Source of the DNA: Ancylobacter novellus
Lineage (GTDB): Bacteria; Pseudomonadota; Alphaproteobacteria; Rhizobiales; Methylopilaceae
NCBI GenBank assembly: GCA_003241695.1
Contig: QFPN01000002.1
Coordinates: 1 to 64,000, forward strand
Direction: 5' to 3'
DNA: 64,000 nucleotides
Below the pieces are notes generated by a model. The model did no database searches, had not been told where the DNA came from, and saw nothing but the letters and a program-made list of their open reading frames with translations. Below, in pieces: positions 53,470 to 63,059 of this stretch; position 1 is the first letter of the stretch, and the number at the start of each line of letters is the position of its first letter. Made by a program: the position numbers and the translations under genes.

Positions 53470-55569
53470 TCATCCCGCGCGAAGCAGCCTGACCGCGGCG
53501 TCGCGTTCGAACAGATGAAGCAGAAGGCGAAGCGCCTGTCCGCGCTCGGAGAGGAGATGCGGATCCTGCGCCAGCACGAGGCCGGCGTCGTCATGGGCGA
53601 CGCGCACGAGCGCGCCGTGGGTCTCAAGCCGCGCGAGCCTGAAAACCGGCGCGCCGGACTGCCGGGCGCCCAGCACCTCGCCTTCGCCGCGAAGCTCCAG
53701 GTCCTTCTCGGCGATGACGAAGCCGTCGTCGGTGTCGCGCAGCGTCTCGAGCCGGGCCTTTGCGGTCTCGCCGAGCGGTCCCTTCCAGGCGAGCAGGCAG
53801 GTCGAGCGACCGGCGCCGCGCCCGACCCGGCCGCGGAGCTGATGGAGCTGGGCGAGGCCGAAGCGCTCGGCGTGCTCGATCACCATCACGGTCGCCTCGG
53901 GCACGTTGACGCCCACCTCGATCACCGTGGTGGCGACCAGGATCGGCGTCTCGCCGGAAACGAAGCGGGCGACGGCGGCGTCCTTGTCGGCGCCCTTCAG
54001 CTTGCCGTGGGCGAGCGAGACCTTGCCGGGAAACGCCTCCGCCAGCGCGCCGAAGCGGTCCTGCGCCGCGGCGACGTCGAGCGTCTCGGACTGCTCGACC
54101 AGCGGGCACACCCAGTAGACCCGCGCGCCTGATCCGATCGCGCGGCCGACCGCGCCGACGATCTCGTCGAGCCGTTCGAGGCTGACAAGCCGCGTGTCGA
54201 TGGGCGTGCGCCCCGGCGGCTTCTCGTCGAGCGCCGAATGGTCCATGTCGCCGAAGGCGGTCAGCGCAAGCGTGCGCGGAATCGGCGTCGCGGTCATCAC
54301 CAGCATGTCGACCGCGGCTCCCTTGGCCGCGAGCGCGAGCCGCTGGCGGACGCCGAACTTGTGCTGCTCGTCCACGACCGCGAGCGCCAGGTCGCGGAAC
54401 GCGACGTCGTCCTGGAACAGCGCGTGGGTGCCGATCAGCAGGTCGATCTCGCCGGCTTCGAGCCGGGCGAGCAAAGCGGCGCGCTCGCGGCCTTTCTCGC
54501 GGCCCGTCAGCAGCGCGGCCGCGAGACCTGCGTGGGCCGCGAGCGGTTCGATGGTGGCGAGATGCTGGCGCGCAAGAATCTCGGTCGGGGCCATGATCGC
54601 GGCCTGCCGGCCCGCCTCGATCGCGGTCGCCGCCGCGAGCAGGGCCACGATCGTCTTGCCCGAGCCGACGTCGCCCTGGAGCAGGCGCAGCATGCGTTCT
54701 TCCACCTTCATGTCGGCGCGGATGGCGTCGAGCGCGCGCGTCTGCGCCCCCGTCAAAGCGAAGGGCAGGGCGGCTTCGATCGCCGAGGAGATGCGGCCGG
54801 TCCCGGAGGTCGAGCGGCCCGCGGCGCGCTTCATCCGCGCCCGCACCAGGGCGAGAGCAAGCTGGTTGGCGAGCAGTTCGTCATAGGCGAGGCGGGTGAG
54901 CGCCGGCCCGTCCGCCGCGACGTCCGCGGGACTGCGCGGCGCGTGCAGGCGTTCGAGCGCCGCGCGAAAACCCGGAAAGCCGCGGCTCGCCATGAAGGCG
55001 GCGTCGAGCCATTCGGGCAGTTCGGGAACCCGTTCTACAGCGGCGCGGGCGGTGCGGTTGACGAGGCCGTGGCCGAGGCCCTCGACCAGCGGGTAGGTGG
55101 GCTCGACCGCGGGCAGTTTCGCGAGCCCTTCGGCGTCGACCACATGGGCCGGATGGACCATCTGGAACGCGCCGTCGAACAGCTCCGGCGTTCCCGAAAC
55201 CCAGCGGGTCTCGTCGAGCGGCAGCAGCTTGTCGATGTAGCCGGCCTGCGCCCGGAAAAAGACCAGCGTCATGGCGCCGGTCGCGTCGGCCACGACCACG
55301 CGGTAGGGCGCGCGCGACGACCGCGGCGGCTGATGCCGCTCGACCGTGACCTCGACGGTCGCGACCTCGCCGGCGACGAGCTCCGAGATGGTCGGCCGCG
55401 CCCGCCGGTCGACCGCGCCGGTCGGCGCATGCGTCAGGACGTCGAGGACGCGCGGCCCTTCGTCGGGCGCGTCGGGCAGAAGCCGGGCCAGCGCCTTGGC
55501 GATCTTCGGCCCGACGCCCGGCAGGCTCGTGGCTTCGGCGAACAGGGGATCGAGGCGGGAGTCGCGCAT
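53470..55569 (-). CDS. recG: ATP-dependent DNA helicase RecG
   Basis: A 699-aa branch-migration helicase for replication fork reversal and repair. The N-terminal wedge/OB region (SLPGVGPKIAKALARLLPD; ATVEVTVERHQPPRSSRAPYRVVVADATGAMTLVFFRAQ) precedes the helicase core: Walker A LLQGDVGSGKTIVALLAA, Walker B DEQHKFGVRQRLAL, MTATPIPRTLAL (motif III), LVATTVIEVGVNVPEATVMVIEHAERFGLAQLHQLRGRVGRG (motifs V-VI). The ATG at 55569 matches the usual N-terminus; a frame open to 55746 crosses a repeat and is rejected. Confidence 0.95.
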   Translation of the reverse strand: MRDSRLDPLFAEATSLPGVGPKIAKALARLLPDAPDEGPRVLDVLTHAPTGAVDRRARPTISELVAGEVATVEVTVERHQPPRSSRAPYRVVVADATGAMTLVFFRAQAGYIDKLLPLDETRWVSGTPELFDGAFQMVHPAHVVDAEGLAKLPAVEPTYPLVEGLGHGLVNRTARAAVERVPELPEWLDAAFMASRGFPGFRAALERLHAPRSPADVAADGPALTRLAYDELLANQLALALVRARMKRAAGRSTSGTGRISSAIEAALPFALTGAQTRALDAIRADMKVEERMLRLLQGDVGSGKTIVALLAAATAIEAGRQAAIMAPTEILARQHLATIEPLAAHAGLAAALLTGREKGRERAALLARLEAGEIDLLIGTHALFQDDVAFRDLALAVVDEQHKFGVRQRLALAAKGAAVDMLVMTATPIPRTLALTAFGDMDHSALDEKPPGRTPIDTRLVSLERLDEIVGAVGRAIGSGARVYWVCPLVEQSETLDVAAAQDRFGALAEAFPGKVSLAHGKLKGADKDAAVARFVSGETPILVATTVIEVGVNVPEATVMVIEHAERFGLAQLHQLRGRVGRGAGRSTCLLAWKGPLGETAKARLETLRDTDDGFVIAEKDLELRGEGEVLGARQSGAPVFRLARLETHGALVRVAHDDAGLVLAQDPHLLSERGQALRLLLHLFERDAAVRLLRAG

Positions 55570-55637
55570 GGGGCCGATAGAGGAGGGGGGAGAGCCTCCG
55601 CGCAAGGGGGGCAGCCTTGTGTGCGGCTGAGCCGGAA

Positions 55638-55749
55638 TGCGTGCTTCGAGACGCCTTCCTCCGGAAGGCTCCTCAGCATGAGGACCGTTTCTGTTTCCTC
55701 TCATCTCCCTCATGCTGAGGAGCGCCGAAGGCGCGTCTCGAAGCACGCA
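55638..55749. repeat. intergenic inverted repeat (GAGGAGC/CTTCGAGAC class) upstream of recG
   Basis: Arms at 55638-55683 and 55707-55749 are near-complementary (TGCGTGCTTCGAGACGCC-type with CTCAGCATGAGG) around a 23-nt middle. The text CTTCGAGACGCGCC...CTCAGCATGAGG recurs between genes in many alphaproteobacteria. Position is just upstream of the recG start. Confidence 0.65.
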
Positions 55750-55766
55750 GTTGGTTTCCGTTCAAC

Positions 55767-56395
<629 letters not shown>

Positions 56396-56399
<4 letters not shown>

Positions 56400-57064
56400 G
56401 AGCGGAAAAGCCTCGTATATTGCGTCTCGTGACGGGCGGAGCTCATGTCGAGCCTGAATGTCGAGTTGGCGAGGTCGTCAAGGCCAAGAGTGGACGTCTC
56501 CTCGGCGATCCGGCGCGCCAGCGGCGCGAGCGCGGCGACGATGCGGGCGCCGGCCGTCTGGCCGACCGGCGCGAGCCGCACCCCGGCCGAGACCAGCGCC
56601 TGCGCGACAGCGACGAGGAACGCGGCGGCGGTCTCCTGCGCCTCCGCGCCGTGCGCGCCCGCCGCCGCCCCGACCGCGACCGGATAGGCGACCGGCCCGT
56701 CGAGGACGGCGGCGACCGAATCGAGCCGCTCGTGCGGCCAAGCGGCTAGAATGGCGTCGAGGAAGCTGCGGCCCTGCTGGCTGGTTTCGAGGTGAAGCTC
56801 GCGCGTCGGCGCGAAGGCGAGGGCGAGGTCGTTCACGTCGCGCAGCGCCGCGACGTCGCCGAGGGCGGCGCGATGCGCCGCCTGCAGCAGGATCGCGTCG
56901 TTGCGGCCGAAGCCGAGGGCCATGACGTCCTTCAGCCAGCTCAGCAGCGAGGCTTCGTCGCGTACGTCGCCGTCCTCGACCGCCTGTTCCAGCCCGTGGC
57001 TGTAGGCGTAGCCGCCGACCGGGAAGGCGGGGGAAAGCCAGGCGAGGAGGAGGGTGGTGGACAC
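56396..57064 (-). CDS. ureF: urease accessory protein UreF
   Basis: A 222-aa helical accessory protein that forms a complex with UreD/UreH and activates UreG. Family sequence begins LLLAWLSPAFPVGGYAYSHGLEQAV and continues DVMALGFGRNDAILLQAAHRA, FAPTRELHLETSQQGRSF, and the C-terminal RLDMSSARHETQYTRLFRS. The GTG at 57064 gives a usual N-terminus; a frame open to 57184 crosses the opposite-strand gene. Spacing from GGAAGG is tight, so translation may be weak or the start is one codon away. Confidence 0.85.
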
Positions 57065-57125
57065 GACCTTCCGATCGGATTTACTGCGCGCGCCAAAGCT
57101 GGCGGCGGGGAAACGAGGCTGCTCC

Positions 57126-57461
57126 ATGGATCCCGGACTGCGGCGCGTCACGCGCATTCCGCTGGAAGAGCTCTGGGACGACAAGGGCGCCTTCGGTCAG
57201 CGCTTGTCGTATCTTACGGCCCATCGGATCAAGGAGATCCTCCGACAGGCGCCCGTCCGCCTCGTCGAGGCCGACGTCGGCGCCGGTCTGCGCTGGACCG
57301 CGCCCGAAGATTGCTACGCCCGCTGGAAACAGGTCGCTGCGAACGTCGCCGATCCGGATGGATTTTCGCCCGAGGATTTCCCAGACGACGTCGCCTTCGT
57401 CGCCTCGGAATGGCGTGGCAGGGCCGGCGAACGGCTGATCGTGCTGGAACTGCATCACTGA
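57126..57461 (+). CDS. unknown protein inside the urease locus, opposite strand
   Basis: A 111-aa soluble protein encoded on the plus strand between ureF and ureE. Features: IPLEELWDDKGAFGQRLSYLTAHRIKEILRQAP, DVGAGLRWTAPEDCYARWKQVAANV, and LIVLELHH end. Not recognised. Translation from an earlier ATG at 57054 would add 24 residues and overlap ureF. Although its frame has a reading-frame competitor on the minus strand, the plus frame is the more protein-like. It breaks the urease operon into two transcription units. Confidence 0.55.
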   Translation: MDPGLRRVTRIPLEELWDDKGAFGQRLSYLTAHRIKEILRQAPVRLVEADVGAGLRWTAPEDCYARWKQVAANVADPDGFSPEDFPDDVAFVASEWRGRAGERLIVLELHH

Positions 57462-57506
57462 GTATTCGAGGTCCCCGTCAGTCATGCGGATTGCTCCGCC
57501 CTCCTC

Positions 57507-57610
57507 GTCATGCCTCGGCTCGTCCGGGGCATCCATGGCGCCGCTCGACTCCCCGTCTGCGGAGATCCTTCCCGGCGATGGATCCCCCGGACGAGCCGGG
57601 GGATGACGAG
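57507..57610. repeat. intergenic inverted repeat between ureE and the opposite-strand gene
   Basis: Left arm 57507-57540 and right arm 57576-57610 pair approximately (CTCGTCCGGGGCATCCATGG-type with ATGGATCCCCCGGACGAG-type), around a 35-nt middle. It may terminate the converging transcripts of ureE and the 57126 gene. The arms match repeat text at 38.57 and 42.66 kb in composition. Confidence 0.6.
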
Positions 57611-57624
57611 CGCCGGGGACGCGG

Positions 57625-58077
57625 TCACCCATGCGCATGGCCGTGGTCGTGATAGGCGCCGCGTTCCGGGCGGAACGGCCGCCTCACCTCCCGCACGGCG
57701 CCGCCGAGGCCGCGGACCATCTCGGCGAGGACGTGGTCGGGCGCGACGTAGATCGCGCTTTCCGTCACCTCCGCCGGCGTATGGCGGTTGCCGAGATGCC
57801 AGGCGATCTTGGCGAGCCGGAGCGGCGTTCCCGCCGTGATCTCCATCAGCGCCTCCTCGGCCGCCCGCACCTCGACGAGCCGCCCGTCATCGAGCACGAG
57901 CGCGTCGCCGTCCTCGATCGCCATGGGGCGGGCCAGGTCGAGCAGGAAGCCGAGGCCGCCGTCGCTGGTCATGGCGAGCCGCCGGCGTCCCCGCGCCTCG
58001 TGGTTGAGGGTGATGCGGTCCGCGATGAGGGCGGGCTTCACCGCCGGGCGGCGGACGACGGAGAGCACGCGGATCAT
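57625..58077 (-). CDS. ureE: urease accessory nickel-binding protein UreE
   Basis: A 150-aa dimeric nickel chaperone: TSDGGLGFLLDLARPMAIEDGDALVLDDGRLVEVRAAEEALMEI and RLAKIAWHLGNRHTPAEVTE with the central histidine pair, then a His-containing tail (HDHGHAHG at the end). The tail is short compared with His-rich UreE of some species. ATG at 58077 starts the family sequence MIRVLSVVRRP. Confidence 0.93.
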   Translation of the reverse strand: MIRVLSVVRRPAVKPALIADRITLNHEARGRRRLAMTSDGGLGFLLDLARPMAIEDGDALVLDDGRLVEVRAAEEALMEITAGTPLRLAKIAWHLGNRHTPAEVTESAIYVAPDHVLAEMVRGLGGAVREVRRPFRPERGAYHDHGHAHG

Positions 58078-58090
58078 CGCAGCCTGAGAC

Positions 58091-58342
58091 TCATTCCGGC
58101 CGCCAGGCGAAATACACCATGGGGTCGGATCCTGGACGCCATGATAGGCTTGCCTTTTCAAGCGTGGCCTCAAGCTCGATAGCACAAAGACAGAGATCTA
58201 AGTCCTGCCAGTCCCGACCCTCGGGCAGGTTACGGAAAGGACTTTCGGAGGCCCACACCAAGCGATCTTCTCCGCCGAGAAGCTCGGCGAGCTGACGAGG
58301 CGTCCAAAACTCTTTTCCCTCGAACGTCAGGCTGTTGCACAT
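58091..58342 (-). CDS. small unknown protein between ureC and ureE
   Basis: An 83-aa protein (MCNSLTFEGKEFWTPRQLAELLGG... DPMVYFAWRPE). It contains two closely spaced cysteines (LDLCLCAIELE) and no family motif I recognise. It begins 58 nt after ureC and ends 13 nt before ureE, in the operon's orientation. Base composition is slightly more AT-rich than its neighbours, hinting at later insertion. Confidence 0.55.
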   Translation of the reverse strand: MCNSLTFEGKEFWTPRQLAELLGGEDRLVWASESPFRNLPEGRDWQDLDLCLCAIELEATLEKASLSWRPGSDPMVYFAWRPE

Positions 58343-58400
58343 GAAGTCCTAGCGGTGTCTTCGATGATACGAAACAAACGGTCAAATTTTCTAGTCGCGT

Positions 58401-60113
<1,713 letters not shown>

Positions 60114-60125
60114 GGCGAAGCTCCG

Positions 60126-60518
60126 TTACGGAACCGGAATAAAACCGGGCGCCTGAGCGGCGAATTTGTCAAACGTGGCTGTTTCGGAATAGCCGGCCGT
60201 CGCGGCCGAAAGGGCGATGACATGGTCGGCGAAATCGGCCTTGCTCGCCCGCCATTGATGGAGCGCGGGCGGGATCACCGCCTCCACGACCACGTCCGAC
60301 AGATCAAGAATGGCGTCGAAGATCACGATCGTCTGAGCCTTGGTGCGCTCGAACGAGGACTGCAGCACCCAAGCGAGCTCCACCATCGTCACCGCGGCCA
60401 CATAACCGGGCTGTTTCGGAGTGCATCGCTTGGCCACCAGGGCGTGCGCTCGTCCCGGCTGGTCGCCGCCGTCGTCGATGACGAGCCGCAGCACGACATT
60501 GGTGTCCAATCCGATCAT
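60126..60518 (-). CDS. vapC: PIN-domain toxin VapC
   Basis: A 130-aa PIN-domain RNase toxin. Acidic active-site residues are visible in MIGLDTNVVLRLVIDD (D5), the Glu of AAVTMVELAWVL, DFADHVIALSAA and the last Asp in TATFDKFAA. The start overlaps the vapB antitoxin stop by 4 nt, the standard VapBC coupling. Sits inside the urease operon, upstream of ureC by 12 nt. Confidence 0.92.
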   Translation of the reverse strand: MIGLDTNVVLRLVIDDGGDQPGRAHALVAKRCTPKQPGYVAAVTMVELAWVLQSSFERTKAQTIVIFDAILDLSDVVVEAVIPPALHQWRASKADFADHVIALSAATAGYSETATFDKFAAQAPGFIPVP

Positions 60519-60784
60519 CTCCGGAGGCGTCTGCTCCGCGCCTCGGCGATCATGGTCTCCAGATCTTCGTCGCTGATGGGATGCGGCCATTTGATCAGGC
60601 CGCGCAGGTCGGAAAGCCGGCCCTTGCGGGGCCTGATGCGCGCCTGACCGTCCCGCTGCAGCACGAGATCGATCCTGTCGCCGGTCTCGATGCCGGCCTT
60701 TTGCCGGAACTCCGCCGGCAGAGTGACCTGCCCCTTCGACGTGACGGTCATGGCGAAGGTCGCGAGATCGTCGTCGCCTTTCAT
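60515..60784 (-). CDS. vapB: AbrB/MazE-type antitoxin VapB
   Basis: An 89-aa antitoxin with an N-terminal AbrB-fold DNA-binding domain (FAMTVTSKGQVTLPAEFRQKAGIETGDRIDLVL) and a C-terminal toxin-binding tail (RGLIKWPHPISDEDLETMIAEARSRR). AAGGAG precedes the ATG at 60784 by 8 nt; a longer in-frame start at 60802 lacks a good site. An 11-nt inverted repeat lies 29-52 nt upstream, a natural operator for autorepression by the VapBC complex. Confidence 0.9.
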   Translation of the reverse strand: MKGDDDLATFAMTVTSKGQVTLPAEFRQKAGIETGDRIDLVLQRDGQARIRPRKGRLSDLRGLIKWPHPISDEDLETMIAEARSRRLRR

Positions 60785-60812
60785 TGTGACCGCTCCTTGC
60801 AAGGCCGTTATT

Positions 60813-60836
60813 CCTTACATGATACATCATGTAAGG
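60813..60836. promoter_or_regulatory. perfect inverted repeat upstream of vapB, candidate VapB operator
   Basis: CCTTACATGAT (60813-60823) and ATCATGTAAGG (60826-60836) are perfect inverted halves separated by AC. The site lies just after the ureAB stop (60843) and 29-52 nt before the vapB start codon. AT-rich text here contrasts with the surrounding GC-rich operon and probably came with the TA module. Confidence 0.7.
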
Positions 60837-60842
60837 CGTCGG

Positions 60843-61463
60843 TCACAGTCCGCCCATCACATCCTGCCTGAACCCGAACACCTTTCGCGCGCCGGACAGC
60901 GGCACCAGCGTCACGGTCCGCGTCTGGCCCGGCTCGAAGCGCACCGCCGTTCCCGAGGCGATGTCGAGCCGCATGCCGCGGGCGGCCGCGCGGTCGAAGT
61001 CGAGCGCGGGATTGGTCTCGAAGAAGTGGTAGTGGCTGCCGACCTGGATCGGCCGGTCGCCGGTGTTCGCGACCGTCACGGTGACCGTCTCGGCGCCGGC
61101 GTTGAGCTCGATTTCGCCGTCCGCCGGCAGGATTTCGCCGGCCGTCAGCTGCGAGGCCGCGCCGCGGATCGGGTGGTGCACGGTGACGAGCTTGGTGCCG
61201 TCCGGGAAGGTCGCCTCGACCTGGATGTCGTGGATCATCTCCGGCACGCCATCCATGCACTGATCGGCCGTCAGCACATGCGCGCCGGACTCCATCAGCT
61301 CCGCGACCGTGCGCCCGTCGCGCGCGCCCTCGACGACGAAATCCGTGATGAGGGCGACCGCCTCCGGGTGGTTCAGCTTCACGCCGCGGTCGAGGCGGGC
61401 GTGGGCGACAATCGCCGCCATCGCGATCAGCAGCTTGTCCTTTTCGCGGGGAGTGAGGTTCAT
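60843..61463 (-). CDS. ureAB: fused urease gamma-beta subunit
   Basis: A 206-aa fusion of UreA (residues 1-100: MNLTPREKDKLLIAMAAIVAHARLDRGVKLNHPEAVALITDFVVEGARDGRTVAELMESG, VLTADQCMDGVPEMIHDIQVEATFPDGTKLVTVHHPI) and UreB (about 107-206: AGEILPADGEIELNAGAE, VGSHYHFFETNPALDFDRAAARGMRLDIASGTAVRFEPGQTRTVTLVPLSGARKVFGF). Fused gamma-beta subunits are known in several alphaproteobacteria. Gene lies 22 nt downstream of ureD. Confidence 0.95.
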   Translation of the reverse strand: MNLTPREKDKLLIAMAAIVAHARLDRGVKLNHPEAVALITDFVVEGARDGRTVAELMESGAHVLTADQCMDGVPEMIHDIQVEATFPDGTKLVTVHHPIRGAASQLTAGEILPADGEIELNAGAETVTVTVANTGDRPIQVGSHYHFFETNPALDFDRAAARGMRLDIASGTAVRFEPGQTRTVTLVPLSGARKVFGFRQDVMGGL

Positions 61464-61485
61464 GAGGCGGTCCGGTCGGTTTCGG

Positions 61486-62340
61486 TCAGCATGTCCACAC
61501 CCTCGGCAAGGGCCGGCCGAGAAGCAAGGGCAGAAGGGCGCGGGCGGCGTCGCGCACACGCTCGGAGGAAGGCGCGAGCAGGCGGACGACCAGCATGCCG
61601 TTCCACGCGCTTGCGCCGCTTTCGACGGCGGGGTGCGCGGCGAGCGCGTCGCGCGCCGGATCGAGTCTGGCCTCGGCATGCGGCGCCATGTGGAGGATGG
61701 TCGCGATGGCCGAAGCGCCGCCCGCGACTGTCTTTCTGGCGAGCAGTTCGCTCACCGGACCGCGGAGGCTCAGCGTCTCCGCGAAGGCGAGGCGGCCTCC
61801 GCGAGAGACGCGCCAGCGATCCTCCAGCAACCCCGTCTCCACCGTCTCGCCGCGCGCCTTGCGGCCGAAGGCGACGCCTTCATAGACCGTCAGCGCTGCG
61901 TCCGGCGCGACCTCGGCGTCGAGCCGGCGGACGAGGCGGGCGCGGTCGAACAGGATGGTCTCCTGCGGCGCCCAGAGCAGACTTGCGCCCGCGCAGACCT
62001 CAAGGCGGGTCGAGACCGTCGTGTCGGGGCCGTCGGATCGGTACACGCGCTCGGCGCCGGGGGTCGCCAAGGAGAGCGTCGCGCCGGCGCCCGCCAGCGC
62101 CTCGACCGACATCACGTCGCCGCAGGCGAGGCCGCCCGCGACGTTCAGCATCACGGCCTCGAGCCCGACGTCGGCGCGCGGCAGGCGCAACCGCGCCGCG
62201 CCGCTCTCGGCGAGCCGCTCGACGCGGGTCCTGCCGCCGTCGGCCGAAACCGAAATCGCGAGCCGGCCCTCTGCGCGCTGGCGGCGCGGAGCGGCGACGT
62301 TCGTTCTTTCGAGGCGCGGGGCGGTCAGTGTCATCGTCAT
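61486..62340 (-). CDS. ureD: urease accessory protein UreD
   Basis: A 284-aa accessory scaffold for nickel insertion. LRLPRADVGLEAVMLNVAGGLACGDVMSVEALAGAGATLSLATPGAERVYRS, ASLLWAPQETILFDRARLVRRLDAEVAPDAALTVYEGVAFGRKARGE are typical of UreD. First gene of the urease operon. Start ATG at 62340; the nearby ATG at 62334 is also possible. Confidence 0.92.
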   Translation of the reverse strand: MTMTLTAPRLERTNVAAPRRQRAEGRLAISVSADGGRTRVERLAESGAARLRLPRADVGLEAVMLNVAGGLACGDVMSVEALAGAGATLSLATPGAERVYRSDGPDTTVSTRLEVCAGASLLWAPQETILFDRARLVRRLDAEVAPDAALTVYEGVAFGRKARGETVETGLLEDRWRVSRGGRLAFAETLSLRGPVSELLARKTVAGGASAIATILHMAPHAEARLDPARDALAAHPAVESGASAWNGMLVVRLLAPSSERVRDAARALLPLLLGRPLPRVWTC

Positions 62341-62518
62341 TGTCGAACGCGCCTACGCCTACACGACCCGCCGCTTCGGATGAAACGATCCGGAGGGCGA
62401 TTTCAGCGATAAAACGGTGACGACGGCTTCGGAGATCCACGCTCGTAAAGCAGGAAGGTCGCGGAGGACGGCGGGGAGGAGACGCCGCCCTCCGCGACGG
62501 CTCGCACGGGGAGGGCCA

Positions 62519-62656
62519 TCAGCAACCCTGTCCCCCGCACTCGCCGGTCCCGGCATCGAAATCGCCGCGCGTCGTCTCCACCCAGTCAGCGTCGAGATCC
62601 TTCGCGGCGCGATCGTAAAAGCTCACGCAAGGGCGGCGCCATGTCGTGATTTTCAT
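62519..62656 (-). CDS. possible small cysteine-containing protein
   Basis: A 45-codon frame from ATG 62656 (MKITTWRRPCVSFYDRAAKDL...GECGGQGC) with a GGAGG-like sequence about 14 nt upstream. Three cysteines near the C-terminus. No family recognised, and the frame could be chance; kept at low confidence because codon pattern and ribosome site are reasonable. Confidence 0.3.
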   Translation of the reverse strand: MKITTWRRPCVSFYDRAAKDLDADWVETTRGDFDAGTGECGGQGC

Positions 62657-62864
62657 TCCGGTTCCGGCCTCCCAACCCGTTCGCAGCGCATTCAAACGTG
62701 GGTGGACGTCGAACGAATGTCTAATTTCTGGGCGGATTTCGGCCGGCGCCCAATCCGCGATCAGAGCGGTCGTCCGAAAACTCGACCGCGACGGTCTGTG
62801 GCGCTGCATTTCATGATCGCACCCAAGTGGCATGGCGCTTGCTTTTCTTCCGTCGTGCAGAGCG

Positions 62865-62961
62865 TCTAGGGTTCCGGCCGCCATTTTCGGCGGCGCTGGT
62901 CCGAGAGACGCGCTCCCGGGAGAGCCGGGAGTACACGGCGGGGCAAAATCCCGGGAGGTCA
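62865..62961 (+). ncRNA. guanidine-I (ykkC) riboswitch
   Basis: Conserved ykkC elements occur in order: TCTAGGGTTCCG (62865-62876), CTGGTCCGAGAGA (62896-62908), ACACGG (62933-62938), and GGGGCAAAATCCCGGGAG (62940-62957), interleaved with complementary arms (GGCCGCC/GGCGGC; CCCGGG/CCGGGA). This RNA binds guanidinium and turns on guanidine transport and breakdown genes. It sits 98 nt upstream of an ABC substrate-binding protein whose family is known from urea/guanidine carboxylase loci. Confidence 0.88.
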
Positions 62962-63059
62962 CTGCACGGGTTCGCCGCCGCGGACCGACCTCCTGATGCG
63001 TGCGCGGCGAACTCCGAAGACGCCACCGGCCAGAAGGCCGACCGACCGAGGAGTCATCG

